A stretch of 64,000 nucleotides of DNA. It comes from Nocardioides bruguierae. Lineage in GTDB: Bacteria; Actinomycetota; Actinomycetes; Propionibacteriales; Nocardioidaceae. The stretch lies in NCBI RefSeq assembly GCF_023656415.1, contig NZ_JAMOIL010000011.1:1-64000 (forward strand), written 5' to 3'. Positions 56,076-64,000 of this stretch are shown piece by piece (positions within the stretch are counted from its first letter, which is position 1; every line of letters starts with the position of its first letter). The notes under the pieces are model-generated. The model was not told the DNA's origin, did not search any database, and saw nothing but the letters and a program-made list of their open reading frames with translations. A program made the position numbers and the translations under genes.

Positions 56076-57611
56076 ATGGTTGCCACCGGCGACCGGTTGC
56101 GGCTGGTCGTGACCACCACCGCCGGCAGCCGGCCCACCCGCGCCTCCGTGGGCCTGCGCTCCGAGCGCGGCCCCGTCCTGCTGGCCGTCATGCTGAGCGT
56201 GGCGTTGGTGGCGGTGGACGCCACGATCCTGGCGACCGCGGTGCCGGCGGTGGTCGACGACCTGGGCGGGTTCACCCAGTTCCCCTGGCTGTTCAGCGTC
56301 TACCTGCTGGCCCAGGCGGTCAGCACGCCGCTGTACGCGAAGCTCTCGGACCAGTTCGGCCGCAAGCCGATGGCGATGGTCGGGATCGGCCTGTTCGTGC
56401 TCGGCTCGCTGCTGTGCACGGTGGCGTGGGGGATGGTCCCGCTGATCGTCTTCCGGGCCGTGCAGGGGCTCGGCGCCGGCGCCATCCAGCCCGTCGGCAT
56501 GACCATCCTCGGTGACCTCTACTCGGCCGCCGAGCGGGCCGTCGTCCAAGGCTACGTGGCCGCCGTGTGGGCTCTCTCGTCCGTGGTCGGCCCGACCCTG
56601 GGCGGGATCTTCGCCGACTACCTGTCCTGGCGGTGGATCTTCGCGATCAACCTGCCGCTGGGCCTCGTGGCGGCCGTGGTGCTGCTGCGCAACTTCGACG
56701 AGAAGGTGGCCCGCACCCGGCAGAAGGTGGACGTCCTCGGCTCGGCCCTGCTGGCCGTCGGTGGCGTGGCGCTGCTGCTGGCGCTGCTCGAGGGTGGCGT
56801 CCACTGGGCGTGGTCCTCGCCGACGAGCCTCGGCCTGCTCGCCCTTGCCGTCCTCGCGCTGGTGGCGTTCGCGCTGGTGGAGCGCCGGGCTGCCGCGCCC
56901 GTCCTGCCGACCTGGGTCTTCACGCACCGCGTCGTGCTGGCCGGCGTGCTCGGAGGGGCCGTGGTGGGCGTGCTCATGCTCGGCCTCACCACCTACGTGC
57001 CGCTCTACGCCCAAGGGGTGCTGGGCCAGGGCGCCCTGGTCTCCGGGCTGGCGCTGGCCGCGATGCTGCTCGGCTGGCCGATCGCCGCGAGCAACGCCGG
57101 CCGCCTCTACCTCCGCTTCGGCTACCGCGCGACCATGCTCACCGGCGCGGTGATCGCCACGGTCGGTGGGTCGCTGCTGCTGCTCGTCGGCCCGAGCAGC
57201 CCGCTGCTCATGCTGGCCCTGCCGTGCTTCGTGCTGGGGCTCGGCTTCGGCCTCGTGATCAGCCCCTCCATCGTGGCGGCGCAGACCAGCGTCGCCTGGC
57301 AGCAGCGGGGCGTCGCCACGGGCACTCTCGTCTTCTCCCGGTCCCTGGGCAGCGTGCTGGGCACCGCGGCCTTCGGTGCCCTGGCCAACGCGGTGGTCAC
57401 CTCCCGGCTCGGCGGCGCCGCCCCGTCCCTGGAGGCCGTGGGGGCGGACGTGCTGCACCCCGCCGTCCGCACCGTCTTCGTGGCCTCCTCCGTGGTCGTG
57501 CTGCTGCTCTTCGCGGCCGGGCTCGTCATGCCCCGGCACGCCGCCCAGGAGCAGGCCCAGGAGCAGGCCCAGGAGCCCGTGCCGGAGCCCGCCCCGGAGC
57601 CGGGGACGTGA
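56076..57611 (+). CDS. MFS transporter, DHA2 (14-TM) multidrug efflux family
   Basis: A 511-aa exporter with about 14 TM helices. Helix 1 has VALVAVDATILATAVPAVV, the first-helix Asp motif of DHA2 pumps. LSDQFGRKPMAMVGI is the loop 2-3 motif A, and AVQGLGAGAIQPVGMTIL and SSVVGPTLGGIFADYLSWRW (motif C region) follow. The C-terminal tail is a repeat-rich AQEQAQEQAQEPVPEPAPEP extension. ATG 56076 starts right after the repeat cluster. The drug or metabolite exported is unknown and no regulator is adjacent. Confidence 0.9.
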   Translation: MVATGDRLRLVVTTTAGSRPTRASVGLRSERGPVLLAVMLSVALVAVDATILATAVPAVVDDLGGFTQFPWLFSVYLLAQAVSTPLYAKLSDQFGRKPMAMVGIGLFVLGSLLCTVAWGMVPLIVFRAVQGLGAGAIQPVGMTILGDLYSAAERAVVQGYVAAVWALSSVVGPTLGGIFADYLSWRWIFAINLPLGLVAAVVLLRNFDEKVARTRQKVDVLGSALLAVGGVALLLALLEGGVHWAWSSPTSLGLLALAVLALVAFALVERRAAAPVLPTWVFTHRVVLAGVLGGAVVGVLMLGLTTYVPLYAQGVLGQGALVSGLALAAMLLGWPIAASNAGRLYLRFGYRATMLTGAVIATVGGSLLLLVGPSSPLLMLALPCFVLGLGFGLVISPSIVAAQTSVAWQQRGVATGTLVFSRSLGSVLGTAAFGALANAVVTSRLGGAAPSLEAVGADVLHPAVRTVFVASSVVVLLLFAAGLVMPRHAAQEQAQEQAQEPVPEPAPEPGT

Positions 57612-57680
57612 CGACGCGGACGGGTGAGGCCAGCCTGACCTGCGTGGACGCACACCCCGTCGACGCAGGATGATCGCCCC

Positions 57681-58427
57681 ATGACCTCCGCACCGACCTC
57701 CGGGACCCTCGACGAGGGCGCCGAGGGCGCCACCCACGACGAGCCCCACGACGACTCGCTGCACGCCCGGCTGAACTGGCTGCGGGCGGCCGTGCTGGGC
57801 GCCAACGACGGGATCGTCTCCACCGCCGGCATCGTCGTCGGTGTCGCCGGAGCGACCACCGACCGGGGCGCGCTGGTCATCGCCGGTGTCGCCGGCCTGG
57901 TCGCCGGCGCACTGAGCATGGGCGCCGGCGAGTACGTCTCCGTCAGCACCCAGCGCGACTCCGAGAAGGCCGTGCTGGCCGTCGAGCGGCAGGAGCTGGC
58001 CGAGACCCCCGAGGAGGAGCTCGACGAGCTCGCCGGGATCTACGAGGGCAAGGGGCTGACCCCCGAGCTGGCGCGCGAGGTGGCCGTCCAGCTCACCGAG
58101 CACGACGCCCTGCGGGCCCACGCCGAGGCCGAGCTGGGCATCGACCCCGACGACCTCACCAACCCCTGGAGCGCGGCGTTCGCCTCGATGGCGTCGTTCA
58201 CCGTGGGCGCGCTGCTGCCGCTGCTGACGATCGTGCTGGTCGTGGCCTCGTGGCGGGTGCCGGTCACGGTGGTCGCCGTGGCGGCGGCGCTGGCCGTCAC
58301 CGGTTGGGCGAGCGCCTGGTTCGGCGAGGCGCCGCGGACGCGGGCGATCCTGCGCAACGTCGGTGGCGGCCTGTTCGCGATGCTCGTGACGTTCCTGATC
58401 GGCACCCTGCTCGGCACGCACGTCTGA
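57681..58427 (+). CDS. VIT1/CCC1-family Fe2+/Mn2+ transporter
   Basis: A 248-aa membrane protein with five TM helices. WLRAAVLGANDGIVSTAGIV and AGALSMGAGEYVSVSTQRDSE are the two halves of the VIT1/CCC1 signature, with the Asp, Met and Glu that coordinate metal. A cytosolic helical Glu-rich region (LAETPEEELDELAGIYEGKG) between TM2 and TM3 is the metal-binding domain. Family members export or sequester Fe2+ or Mn2+. A CAGGAT -10 (57666-57671) lies 9 nt before ATG, so it may be leaderless. Confidence 0.93.
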   Translation: MTSAPTSGTLDEGAEGATHDEPHDDSLHARLNWLRAAVLGANDGIVSTAGIVVGVAGATTDRGALVIAGVAGLVAGALSMGAGEYVSVSTQRDSEKAVLAVERQELAETPEEELDELAGIYEGKGLTPELAREVAVQLTEHDALRAHAEAELGIDPDDLTNPWSAAFASMASFTVGALLPLLTIVLVVASWRVPVTVVAVAAALAVTGWASAWFGEAPRTRAILRNVGGGLFAMLVTFLIGTLLGTHV

Positions 58428-58447
58428 GGTCGCAGGTCGGGTGCGGC

Positions 58448-58490
58448 GGTCTCGAGGCTCGTCGCTCGCGCTCCTCGCACCTCGACCACC
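58448..58490. repeat. Dispersed palindromic repeat, type 1 (locus 6)
   Basis: This compact and well-preserved copy runs ggtctcgaggctcgtcgc, a tcgc loop, then gctcctcgcacctcgaccacc. It sits between the converging VIT and synthetase genes, ending 7 bp from the latter's stop. Confidence 0.88.
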
Positions 58491-58496
58491 GATCGC

Positions 58497-59258
58497 TCAG
58501 TCGGCCAGGTGCTTGAGGGCGTCGCGCAGCGCCTCGTCCCCGCCCTGGCCGCCCTGGAGCCGCGCGACCACCTCGGCGGGCAGCGGCTCGAGGCCGCGGA
58601 TCTCCTGGTGCAGCCCCTCCATGGTGGTGTCGAGGCTGGCGGCGGTGTCGGCGGCCTGGCGCAGCCCGTCGAGCAGGTCGCCGGGCACCTCGCGGCGGTA
58701 CTTGTAGTAGATCTTGTGCTCGAGGCTGGCCCAGAAGTCCATGGCGATCGTGCGCAGCTGCACCTCCACCAGCACGGGCACCTGGCCCGCCGAGAGGAAC
58801 ACCGGCACCTCCACCAGCGCGTGCAGGCTGCGGTAGCCGTTGCCCTTGGGCGCGGTGATGTAGTCGCGCACCTCGCGCACGGTCACGTCGCTCTGCGCCG
58901 TGAGCAGGTCGAAGACGTGGTAGACGTCGGAGACGAAGCTGCACACGACGCGGACGCCGGCGATGTCGGTGACCCGCTCGCGGATCTGCGTCATCGACGG
59001 GCCGGACTCGGCCGCGATGCCCTTGCGCTGCATCTTCTCGACGAGGCTGGGGATCGACTTCAGCCGCGAGGAGACGTGCTCGATCGGGTTGTCGGTGTGC
59101 AGGTGCGCGAACTCCTCGCGCAGGATCGACAGCTTGGTGACGACCTCCTCCATGCCGAAGCGGTGCTCCAGCATGAACCGGCGCATGTCCTCGGGGGACG
59201 GGCCGCGCCACCACTCGGGGACGACGACCGCGAGCGGTGGTTCGTCGGCGGGTGTCAC
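58497..59258 (-). CDS. Small alarmone (p)ppGpp synthetase, RelQ/YjbM-like
   Basis: A 253-aa single-domain RelA/SpoT-type synthetase without a hydrolase or TGS domain. Diagnostic motifs are DIAGVRVVCSFVSDVYHV, DYITAPKGNGYRSLHALVEV (GTP/substrate loop), and VEVQLRTIAMDFWASLEHKI with the Glu of the catalytic site. It makes (p)ppGpp from GTP or GDP and ATP, usually under cell-wall or other stress. The C-terminal helix region (LHQEIRGLEPLPAEVV) resembles the tetramerisation part of RelQ. The start is GTG 59258. It lies 48 bp downstream of upp. Confidence 0.92.
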   Translation of the reverse strand: MTPADEPPLAVVVPEWWRGPSPEDMRRFMLEHRFGMEEVVTKLSILREEFAHLHTDNPIEHVSSRLKSIPSLVEKMQRKGIAAESGPSMTQIRERVTDIAGVRVVCSFVSDVYHVFDLLTAQSDVTVREVRDYITAPKGNGYRSLHALVEVPVFLSAGQVPVLVEVQLRTIAMDFWASLEHKIYYKYRREVPGDLLDGLRQAADTAASLDTTMEGLHQEIRGLEPLPAEVVARLQGGQGGDEALRDALKHLAD

Positions 59259-59306
59259 CGGGTCAGCGTACGTGGCGGGTGCCCGGCACCCGGCCGGGTG
59301 AGCGCG

Positions 59307-59948
59307 TCAGTGCGCGATGCCGTAGAGGCGGTCGCCCGCGTCGCCGAGGCCCGGGACGATGTAGCCCTTCTCGTTGAGCCGCTCGTCCATCGCCGCGGTG
59401 ACGACGGTGACCGGCACGTCGATGTCGGCGAGCTCCTCCTCGAGCCGCTGGGTGCCCTCCGGGGCGGTGAGCAGGCAGATCGCGGTGATGTGGTCGGCAC
59501 CCCGGTCGACGAGGAACCGGATGGCCGCCGCCAGGGTGCCGCCGGTGGCCAGCATCGGGTCCAGCACGTAGCACTGGCGGCCGGCCAGGTCGTCCGGCAG
59601 CCGGTTGGCGTAGGTCGAGGCCTCGAGGGTCTCCTCGTTGCGGACCATCCCCAGGAAGCCGACCTCGGCGGTCGGCACGAGCCGCATGAAGCCGTCCAGC
59701 ATGCCGAGGCCGGCGCGCAGGATCGGCACGACCAGGGGCTTGGGCGAGGCCAGGCGGACGCCGGTGGTCGGCGCGACCGGGGTGGTGATCTCGACCGGGA
59801 CGACCCGGACCTCGCGGGTGGCCTCGTAGGCCAGCAGCGCGACGAGCTCGTCGGTGAGGTGCCGGAACGTCGGGGAGTCCGTGCTCTCGTCCCGCAGGGT
59901 GGTGAGCTTGTGGGTGACGAGCGGGTGGTCCACGACGTGGGTGCGCAT
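59307..59948 (-). CDS. upp: Uracil phosphoribosyltransferase
   Basis: A 213-aa salvage enzyme making UMP from uracil and [24 protein letters not shown], the PRPP loop [17 protein letters not shown], and the C-terminal uracil-binding [15 protein letters not shown] are all canonical. ATG 59948 gives the normal N-terminus ([20 protein letters not shown]). It is divergent from the TadA partner gene across a 180-bp gap that holds a 14-bp perfect palindrome. Confidence 0.96.
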   Translation of the reverse strand: MRTHVVDHPLVTHKLTTLRDESTDSPTFRHLTDELVALLAYEATREVRVVPVEITTPVAPTTGVRLASPKPLVVPILRAGLGMLDGFMRLVPTAEVGFLGMVRNEETLEASTYANRLPDDLAGRQCYVLDPMLATGGTLAAAIRFLVDRGADHITAICLLTAPEGTQRLEEELADIDVPVTVVTAAMDERLNEKGYIVPGLGDAGDRLYGIAH

Positions 59949-59994
59949 GGGCGGCAGCCTACGGGGCCGCGGCCGTCGCGCGCCCGTCCGCGTG

Positions 59995-60008
59995 ACGTGC
60001 GCGCACGT
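59995..60008. promoter_or_regulatory. 14-bp perfect palindrome between upp and the TadA-partner gene
   Basis: ACGTGCGCGCACGT lies about 50 bp upstream of upp. It is a possible operator for pyrimidine or other control; the regulator is unknown. Confidence 0.35.
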
Positions 60009-60128
60009 GCCCGGGCCGGATCGCCCCGACGCCGGCGTTGCGGAAAGCACTGGCCCCCGTCGTCGGTCTCTGTCACATTGGTGGTGCCGGTGGGCGCCGG
60101 TGCGTGCTGGGTGAGCGGAGGCCCGAGC

Positions 60129-60638
60129 GTGGACGAGCAGAGCGTGGTCGACGTGAGCGACGACCTGGGCGAGGTCGACGTCGCCCTCGTGGCGTACCGC
60201 GAGGACGGCTGGTGGACCGTCGCCGAGCTGGCCGAGGACGACCTCGAGGACGTCGAGGACGTGGCCGACGCGCTGTCCGAGATGGGCACCGACGCGGTCG
60301 CGATGATCGCCGTCGCGGACGAGTTCTTCGTGCTCGTGCGCGTGGCCGGCCCCGAGACCCGGGTGCTGCTCTCGGACGGCTCCGCCGCCGAGGACTACGA
60401 CCTCGCCGCCTCGGTGCTGGACTTCCTCGACGTCGACGACCAGGACGACGACGACCTGGGCGACCCGGTCGGCCACCTCGACGTGCTCGGCGACCTCGGC
60501 ATCGGGGCGCCCGAGATGGAGGACCTGCTCGACGACACCGCCGACGCCGAGTACCTCGACGAGGTGCTCTCCGACCTCGCGCGCCGCCTCGGGTTCGGCG
60601 AGCTGTTCGACGACGCGGTGGGCCTCAGCCCCGCCTGA
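60129..60638 (+). CDS. tRNA adenosine deaminase-associated protein
   Basis: A 169-aa, very acidic protein of the family that sits next to tadA in Actinobacteria. It opens with [20 protein letters not shown], then [20 protein letters not shown] and [17 protein letters not shown], and has no cysteine or catalytic motif. Its role is unproven; the constant linkage suggests an accessory to TadA. GTG 60129 follows GGAGG at 7 nt, which beats the upstream GTG 60111. It is followed by tadA after 71 bp. Confidence 0.85.
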   Translation: MDEQSVVDVSDDLGEVDVALVAYREDGWWTVAELAEDDLEDVEDVADALSEMGTDAVAMIAVADEFFVLVRVAGPETRVLLSDGSAAEDYDLAASVLDFLDVDDQDDDDLGDPVGHLDVLGDLGIGAPEMEDLLDDTADAEYLDEVLSDLARRLGFGELFDDAVGLSPA

Positions 60639-60709
60639 CCCGCCTCCGGTCGTCGAGGTACCACCGCCGGCCTCGCACGTCGGTCACCGCGGGCTGGGAG
60701 GATGGGGCC

Positions 60710-61171
60710 ATGCCGCCGTCCGACCGCTTCGAGCCCGCGATGCGCCTCGCCCTGGCGCAGGCGCGCCTCGCGCCCGCGGGCGGTGACGTGCCGATCGGCG
60801 CCGTGGTGGTCGGCCCGGACGGCGAGGTCTGGGGCCGCGGGCACAACCTGCGCGAGGCCACCGGCGACCCGACCGGCCACGCCGAGGTGGTCGCGCTGCG
60901 CGAGGCCGCCCGCACCCGCGGGGAGTGGCGTCTGAGCGGCGGCACGCTCGTCGTCACCCTCGAGCCGTGCACGATGTGCGCCGGCGCGGCCGTGCTGTCG
61001 CGGGTGGACCGCGTCGTCCTCGGCGCGTGGGACGACAAGGCCGGCGCGGCCGGGTCGCTGTGGGACGTCGTCCGCGACCGCCGGCTCAACCACCGCCCCG
61101 AGGTGGTCGGCGGGGTGCTGGAGGCGGAGTGCGCCGCCCTGCTCACCGACTTCTTCGACGGCCACCGCTGA
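60710..61171 (+). CDS. tadA: tRNA(adenine34) deaminase
   Basis: A 153-aa zinc enzyme converting A34 to inosine in the tRNA-Arg(ACG) anticodon. The zinc/catalytic motifs are GHAEVVAL (His and the proton-shuttle Glu) and EPCTMCAGA (two Cys ligands). The N-terminus RFEPAMRLALAQARLAPAGG matches TadA. ATG 60710 begins MPPSDRFEP. It is preceded by its associated acidic protein. A dispersed repeat starts 5 bp after the stop. Confidence 0.95.
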   Translation: MPPSDRFEPAMRLALAQARLAPAGGDVPIGAVVVGPDGEVWGRGHNLREATGDPTGHAEVVALREAARTRGEWRLSGGTLVVTLEPCTMCAGAAVLSRVDRVVLGAWDDKAGAAGSLWDVVRDRRLNHRPEVVGGVLEAECAALLTDFFDGHR

Positions 61172-61175
61172 GCGT

Positions 61176-61215
61176 CCTCGGTCTCGCGACGATTGCTGCG
61201 CAATCTCCTCGACCA
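61176..61215. repeat. Dispersed palindromic repeat, type 2 (locus 7)
   Basis: Reverse orientation copy, with centre GATTGC-tgc-GCAATC, so both arms differ from locus 4 by the same base pair. It lies between the converging tadA and CoA-transferase genes. Confidence 0.87.
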
Positions 61216-61251
61216 GCGGAAGGCCGCTGAGCGTCCGAGGGGCCGCTGAGA

Positions 61252-61929
61252 TCAGGCCAGGACGACCGGCACCTCGAGCCGGTCGGACAGCGCGGAGAGC
61301 GTGGTGCCCGACAGGTCACGCACCAGCAGTGCACCGTCGGCGCGCCCCCGCGACGCGGTGATCTCGAAGGTGGCCAGGTCGGTGTAGACCCGGTCCACGC
61401 AGGCCAGGCCGGTCAGCGGGTACGTGCAGGCCGGGACGACCTTGGGCGAGCCGTCCTTGGCGAACAGCGTCATCATCACCCAGACCTGCTCGGCGCCGAT
61501 GGCGAGGTCCATGGCGCCGCCGACCGCCGGGATCGCGTCGGGCGCGCCCGTGTGCCAGTTGGCCAGGTCGCCGTTCGCCGACACCTGGAAGGCGCCGAGC
61601 ACGCACACGTCCAGGTGGCCGCCGCGCATCATGGCGAAGGAGTCGGCGTGGTGGAAGTACGCCGCCCCCGGCAGCTCGGTGACGGGGATCTTGCCGGCGT
61701 TGATCAGCTCCTCGTCCACCTCGTCCTCGACGGCAGCCGGCCCGAAGTTCAGCATCCCGTTCTCGGTGTGCAGCACGACGCCGGAGCCGGGCCGCAGGTG
61801 GTCCGAGACCAGCGTCGGCTGGCCGATGCCGAGGTTGGCGTAGGCGCCGTCGGGGACGTCGCGGGCGATCGCGGCGGCCAGCGTGTGCTTGCCGCGCGGG
61901 GCGGTCCCGGTGGACGCGGGGGTGCTCAT
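61252..61929 (-). CDS. 3-Oxoadipate/3-oxoacid CoA-transferase subunit B
   Basis: A 225-aa beta subunit of a family I CoA-transferase. AYANLGIGQPTLVSDHL opens the fold, and the catalytic glutamate that carries CoA as a thioester lies in HTENGMLNFG (about Glu56). It moves CoA from succinyl-CoA to 3-oxoadipate (PcaJ) or acetoacetate (ScoB). The company of a beta-ketoadipyl-CoA thiolase favours PcaJ. It starts 3 bp after the subunit A stop and is the last gene of the operon. Confidence 0.9.
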   Translation of the reverse strand: MSTPASTGTAPRGKHTLAAAIARDVPDGAYANLGIGQPTLVSDHLRPGSGVVLHTENGMLNFGPAAVEDEVDEELINAGKIPVTELPGAAYFHHADSFAMMRGGHLDVCVLGAFQVSANGDLANWHTGAPDAIPAVGGAMDLAIGAEQVWVMMTLFAKDGSPKVVPACTYPLTGLACVDRVYTDLATFEITASRGRADGALLVRDLSGTTLSALSDRLEVPVVLA

Positions 61930-61932
61930 CGG

Positions 61933-62607
61933 TCAGGCCTCCTGGGCGCCGGGGCACACGACCCGGTCGACGTAGATGCTCGGGGTCACGACGGTCTCGG
62001 GGTCGAGCCCGCCGACCTCGACGACGTGCCCGACCTGGGCGATCACGGTGCGGGCCGCGGTCGCCATCACGGGGCCGAAGTTGCGGGCGGTCCTGCGGTA
62101 GACGAGGTTGCCCATCCGGTCGGCCGTGTGGGCCTTGATCAGGGCGACGTCCCCCTTGATGGGGTACTCCAGGGCGTAGGCTCGGCCGTCGATCTCGCGG
62201 ATCTCCTTGCCCTCGGTCAGCGGCGTGCCGACACCGGTGGGGCAGAAGAACGCGCCGATCCCGGCGCCGGCCGCGCGCATCCGCTCGGCGAGGTTGCCCT
62301 GCGGCACGACCTCGAGCTCGATCTCGCCGGCGCGGTAGAGGCCGTCGAAGACCCACGAGTCGCTCTGCCGCGGGAACGAGCAGATCACCTTGCGCACCCG
62401 CTTGGCGGCCAGCAGCGCGGCCAGGCCGGTGTCCCCGTTGCCGGCGTTGTTGGACACGATGACGAGGTCCTTCGCGCCCTGGTCGATGAGGGCGTCGATC
62501 AGCTCGACGGGCATGCCGGCCATGCCGAACCCGCCGACCAGCACGGTCGAGCCGTCCGCAACGTCGGCGACCGACTCCGCGTAGGAGTCCAGCACCCGGG
62601 CGCTCAT
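61933..62607 (-). CDS. 3-Oxoadipate/3-oxoacid CoA-transferase subunit A
   Basis: A 224-aa alpha subunit. The oxyanion-hole motif VLVGGFGMAGMPVELIDALI and the later NNAGNGDTGLAAL, GVGTPLTEGKEIREIDGR and LIKAHTADRMGNLVYRRTARNF regions are typical. It functions only with subunit B. ATG 62607 overlaps the thiolase stop by 4 bp. Whether the partner acid is 3-oxoadipate (PcaI) or acetoacetate (ScoA) cannot be read with certainty. Confidence 0.9.
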   Translation of the reverse strand: MSARVLDSYAESVADVADGSTVLVGGFGMAGMPVELIDALIDQGAKDLVIVSNNAGNGDTGLAALLAAKRVRKVICSFPRQSDSWVFDGLYRAGEIELEVVPQGNLAERMRAAGAGIGAFFCPTGVGTPLTEGKEIREIDGRAYALEYPIKGDVALIKAHTADRMGNLVYRRTARNFGPVMATAARTVIAQVGHVVEVGGLDPETVVTPSIYVDRVVCPGAQEA

Positions 62608-63815
62608 CGCTGCGGCCCCGTCACGTTCTCCAGCACCACGGCCAGGCCCTGGCCGACGCCGATGCAGATGGCGGCCACGCCCCAGCGGCCGCCCGACTCC
62701 ACCAGCCGGGCCGCGAGGGTCGCCAGCACGCGGGCGCCCGAGGCGCCCAGGGGGTGACCGAGCGCGATCGCCCCGCCCTTGGCGTTGACGATCTCGGGGT
62801 CGACCTTCCAGGCGTCCACGCAGGCCAGCGACTGCACCGCGAAGGCCTCGTTCAGCTCGACGGCATCGACGTCGGCCCAGGTGATGCCGGCGCGGGCCAG
62901 GGCCCTGTTGGCGGCCTCGACGGGCGCGAGGCCGAACTCCTGCGGGGCGAGCGCGTGCACGCCACGGCCGGCCACGCGGGCGAGCGGTGCCAGGCCCAGG
63001 GTGTCGGCAGCGGCCTCGGAGCCGATCAGGACGGCGGCGGCCCCGTCGCTCAGCGGGGAGGCGTTGCCGGCGGTGATGGAGCCGTCCGTGCGGAAGGCGG
63101 GCCTGAGGTCGGCGAGCGTCTCGGGCGTCGAGCCGGGGCGGATCGACTCGTCCCGGTCCAGGTCGACGCCGTCGACGGGCACGACGAGGTCGTCGTAGAA
63201 CCCGGCGTCCCAGGCGGCCGCGGCCAGCGTGTGGGAGCGGGCGGCGAAGGCGTCCTGCCGCTCGCGGGAGATGCCGTGGTCGTCGGCGACCTGCTCGTTG
63301 CACTCGCCGAGCGAGGCGGTCCACTCCGCCGGCATCCGCTCGTTGACCAGCCGCCAGCCGAGCGTCGTGGAGACGGCGGTGACGTCCCCGGCCGGGTAGG
63401 CGCGCGACGGCTTGGGCAGCACCCACGGTGCACGGGTCATCGACTCCACCCCGCCGGCCACGACGACGTCCGCGTCGCCGGTCTCGATCGCGCGGGAGCC
63501 GCTGATCGCGGCGTCCAGGGAGGACCCGCAGAGCCGGTTGACCGTGGTCGCCGGCACCGAGACCGGCAGGCCGGAGAGCAGCACGGCCATGCGCCCGACG
63601 TTGCGGTTGTCCTCGCCCGCCTGGTTGGCGCAGCCCCAGACCACGTCGTCGACGGCCGCGCCGGTGGCCTGGCCGTCGCCGGTCAGCCCCGGCGCGCGCT
63701 GGAGCACGGCGCGCAGGGCGGTGGCCGCCAGGTCGTCGGGGCGGACGTCGGCGAGCGCACCGTTGAAGCGTCCGAACGGCGTCCGGGCGGCGGTGTAGAG
63801 GTAGCTGGCGGTCAC
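62604..63815 (-). CDS. pcaF: Thiolase, probable beta-ketoadipyl-CoA thiolase
   Basis: A 403-aa acyltransferase that splits 3-oxoadipyl-CoA into succinyl-CoA and acetyl-CoA. The nucleophilic Cys is in VNRLCGSSLDAA, the His in AIALGHPLGASGAR, and the second Cys in AICIGVGQGLAVVLE. AGGVESMTRAPWVLPKP and GWRLVNERMPAEWTASLGE resemble the PcaF/PaaJ group. The start is GTG 63815. It leads the operon pcaF-like, subunit A, subunit B, divergent from a LysR gene. Confidence 0.88.
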   Translation of the reverse strand: MTASYLYTAARTPFGRFNGALADVRPDDLAATALRAVLQRAPGLTGDGQATGAAVDDVVWGCANQAGEDNRNVGRMAVLLSGLPVSVPATTVNRLCGSSLDAAISGSRAIETGDADVVVAGGVESMTRAPWVLPKPSRAYPAGDVTAVSTTLGWRLVNERMPAEWTASLGECNEQVADDHGISRERQDAFAARSHTLAAAAWDAGFYDDLVVPVDGVDLDRDESIRPGSTPETLADLRPAFRTDGSITAGNASPLSDGAAAVLIGSEAAADTLGLAPLARVAGRGVHALAPQEFGLAPVEAANRALARAGITWADVDAVELNEAFAVQSLACVDAWKVDPEIVNAKGGAIALGHPLGASGARVLATLAARLVESGGRWGVAAICIGVGQGLAVVLENVTGPQR

Positions 63816-63847
63816 GGGTCCGACGGTGGCACCGCCGATTGATCGAC

Positions 63848-63889
63848 GCCAATACGAAGTTGGCCTCTATTGATACTGGTGACTTATCA
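63848..63889. promoter_or_regulatory. LysR-type binding dyads
   Basis: GCCAA-N7-TTGGC (63848-63864) and TGATA-N9-TATCA (63871-63889) both contain T-N11-A-type symmetry. They lie in the 96-bp gap between thiolase and lysR, positioned as activator and autorepression sites. Confidence 0.5.
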
Positions 63890-63911
63890 GCGCTGGTGGC
63901 AGGCTGGCCAC

Positions 63912-64000
63912 GTGGAGCTGCGTCACCTCAGGTCGTTCGTCGCGCTCGCCGAGGAGCAGCACTTCGGCCGCGCCGCCGCCCGGCTGCACCTGGCCCAGCC
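63912..64000 (+). CDS. LysR-family transcriptional regulator (5' part; runs off window)
   Basis: The 29 visible residues, [20 protein letters not shown] then AAARLHLAQ, are the unmistakable start of a LysR HTH. The family switches on adjacent, divergently read catabolic operons with a pathway intermediate, and it likely controls the thiolase/CoA-transferase operon (PcaQ- or CatR-like). The ligand domain is outside the window. The start is GTG 63912. Confidence 0.87.
   Translation, partial: MELRHLRSFVALAEEQHFGRAAARLHLAQ

Noticed and set aside
60638..60709. A tRNA gene between the TadA partner and tadA (tadA often neighbours tRNA genes)
   Set aside because: The 71-bp gap shows no cloverleaf, anticodon arm or T-loop consensus.

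Overview
The window is very GC-rich (clearly above 65 % by eye) with densely packed genes, frequent GTG starts, 4-bp start/stop overlaps and many leaderless-looking promoters. These traits, together with the TadA-associated acidic protein, recC-recB-recD, treX-treY-treZ, a GTP-type PEPCK and a class F sortase, point to a high-GC actinobacterium, most likely Nocardioidaceae (Nocardioides or a close relative). This is inferred from gene content; no marker rRNA is present. No tRNA, rRNA or CRISPR array was found.

Layout. 1-280: the tail of an IS5-type transposase abutting the 3' end of hypE ([NiFe]-hydrogenase maturation), i.e. an interrupted gene. 546-7553: PEP carboxykinase, a cytochrome P450, a small membrane protein, and an MmpL-type exporter divergent from its likely MarR regulator. 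Two palindromes resembling DosR/DevR boxes lie before pckG and before the small membrane protein. 7568-15493: a seven-gene minus-strand operon (polyprenol-phosphate glycosyltransferase, processive GT2, GT39-like transferase, DUF4397 surface protein, GH8 glycanase, class F sortase, GtrA) that looks like a cell-surface polysaccharide assembly and anchoring system. A secreted PQQ-type sugar dehydrogenase is divergent to it. 17248-21328: threonine dehydratase, SDR and acyl-CoA dehydrogenase, divergent from a TetR regulator. 21611-26962: an unrecognised XRE-like regulator, a yybP-ykoY (Mn2+) riboswitch with TerC, a TauE/SafE exporter, a GNAT enzyme and two PGPGW membrane proteins (one frameshifted). 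27198-36006: recC-recB-recD. 36098-41203: ACT protein, MenB, an unknown small protein, dialkylglycine decarboxylase, sirtuin and TetR. 41306-43446: a decayed MmpL pseudogene. 43519-45885: oxidoreductase/HxlR pair and a membrane protein. 46021-52542: treZ, treY and treX (glycogen to trehalose). 52787-54550: three tandem paralogues that combine a ClpX-like Cys4 zinc finger with a helix-turn-helix, a family I cannot assign a function. 54574-61171: acyl-CoA dehydrogenase, MFS exporter, VIT transporter, small alarmone synthetase, upp, TadA partner and TadA. 61252-64000: 3-oxoadipate/3-oxoacid CoA-transferase, thiolase and the start of a divergent LysR regulator (beta-ketoadipate-type catabolism).

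Gaps between genes in at least seven places carry a dispersed palindromic repeat in two related forms. Its arms change in a compensatory way from copy to copy, so the hairpin itself seems to be maintained. This repeat family, the zinc-finger/HTH triplet and the sortase-linked polysaccharide operon are the most interesting parts of the window.
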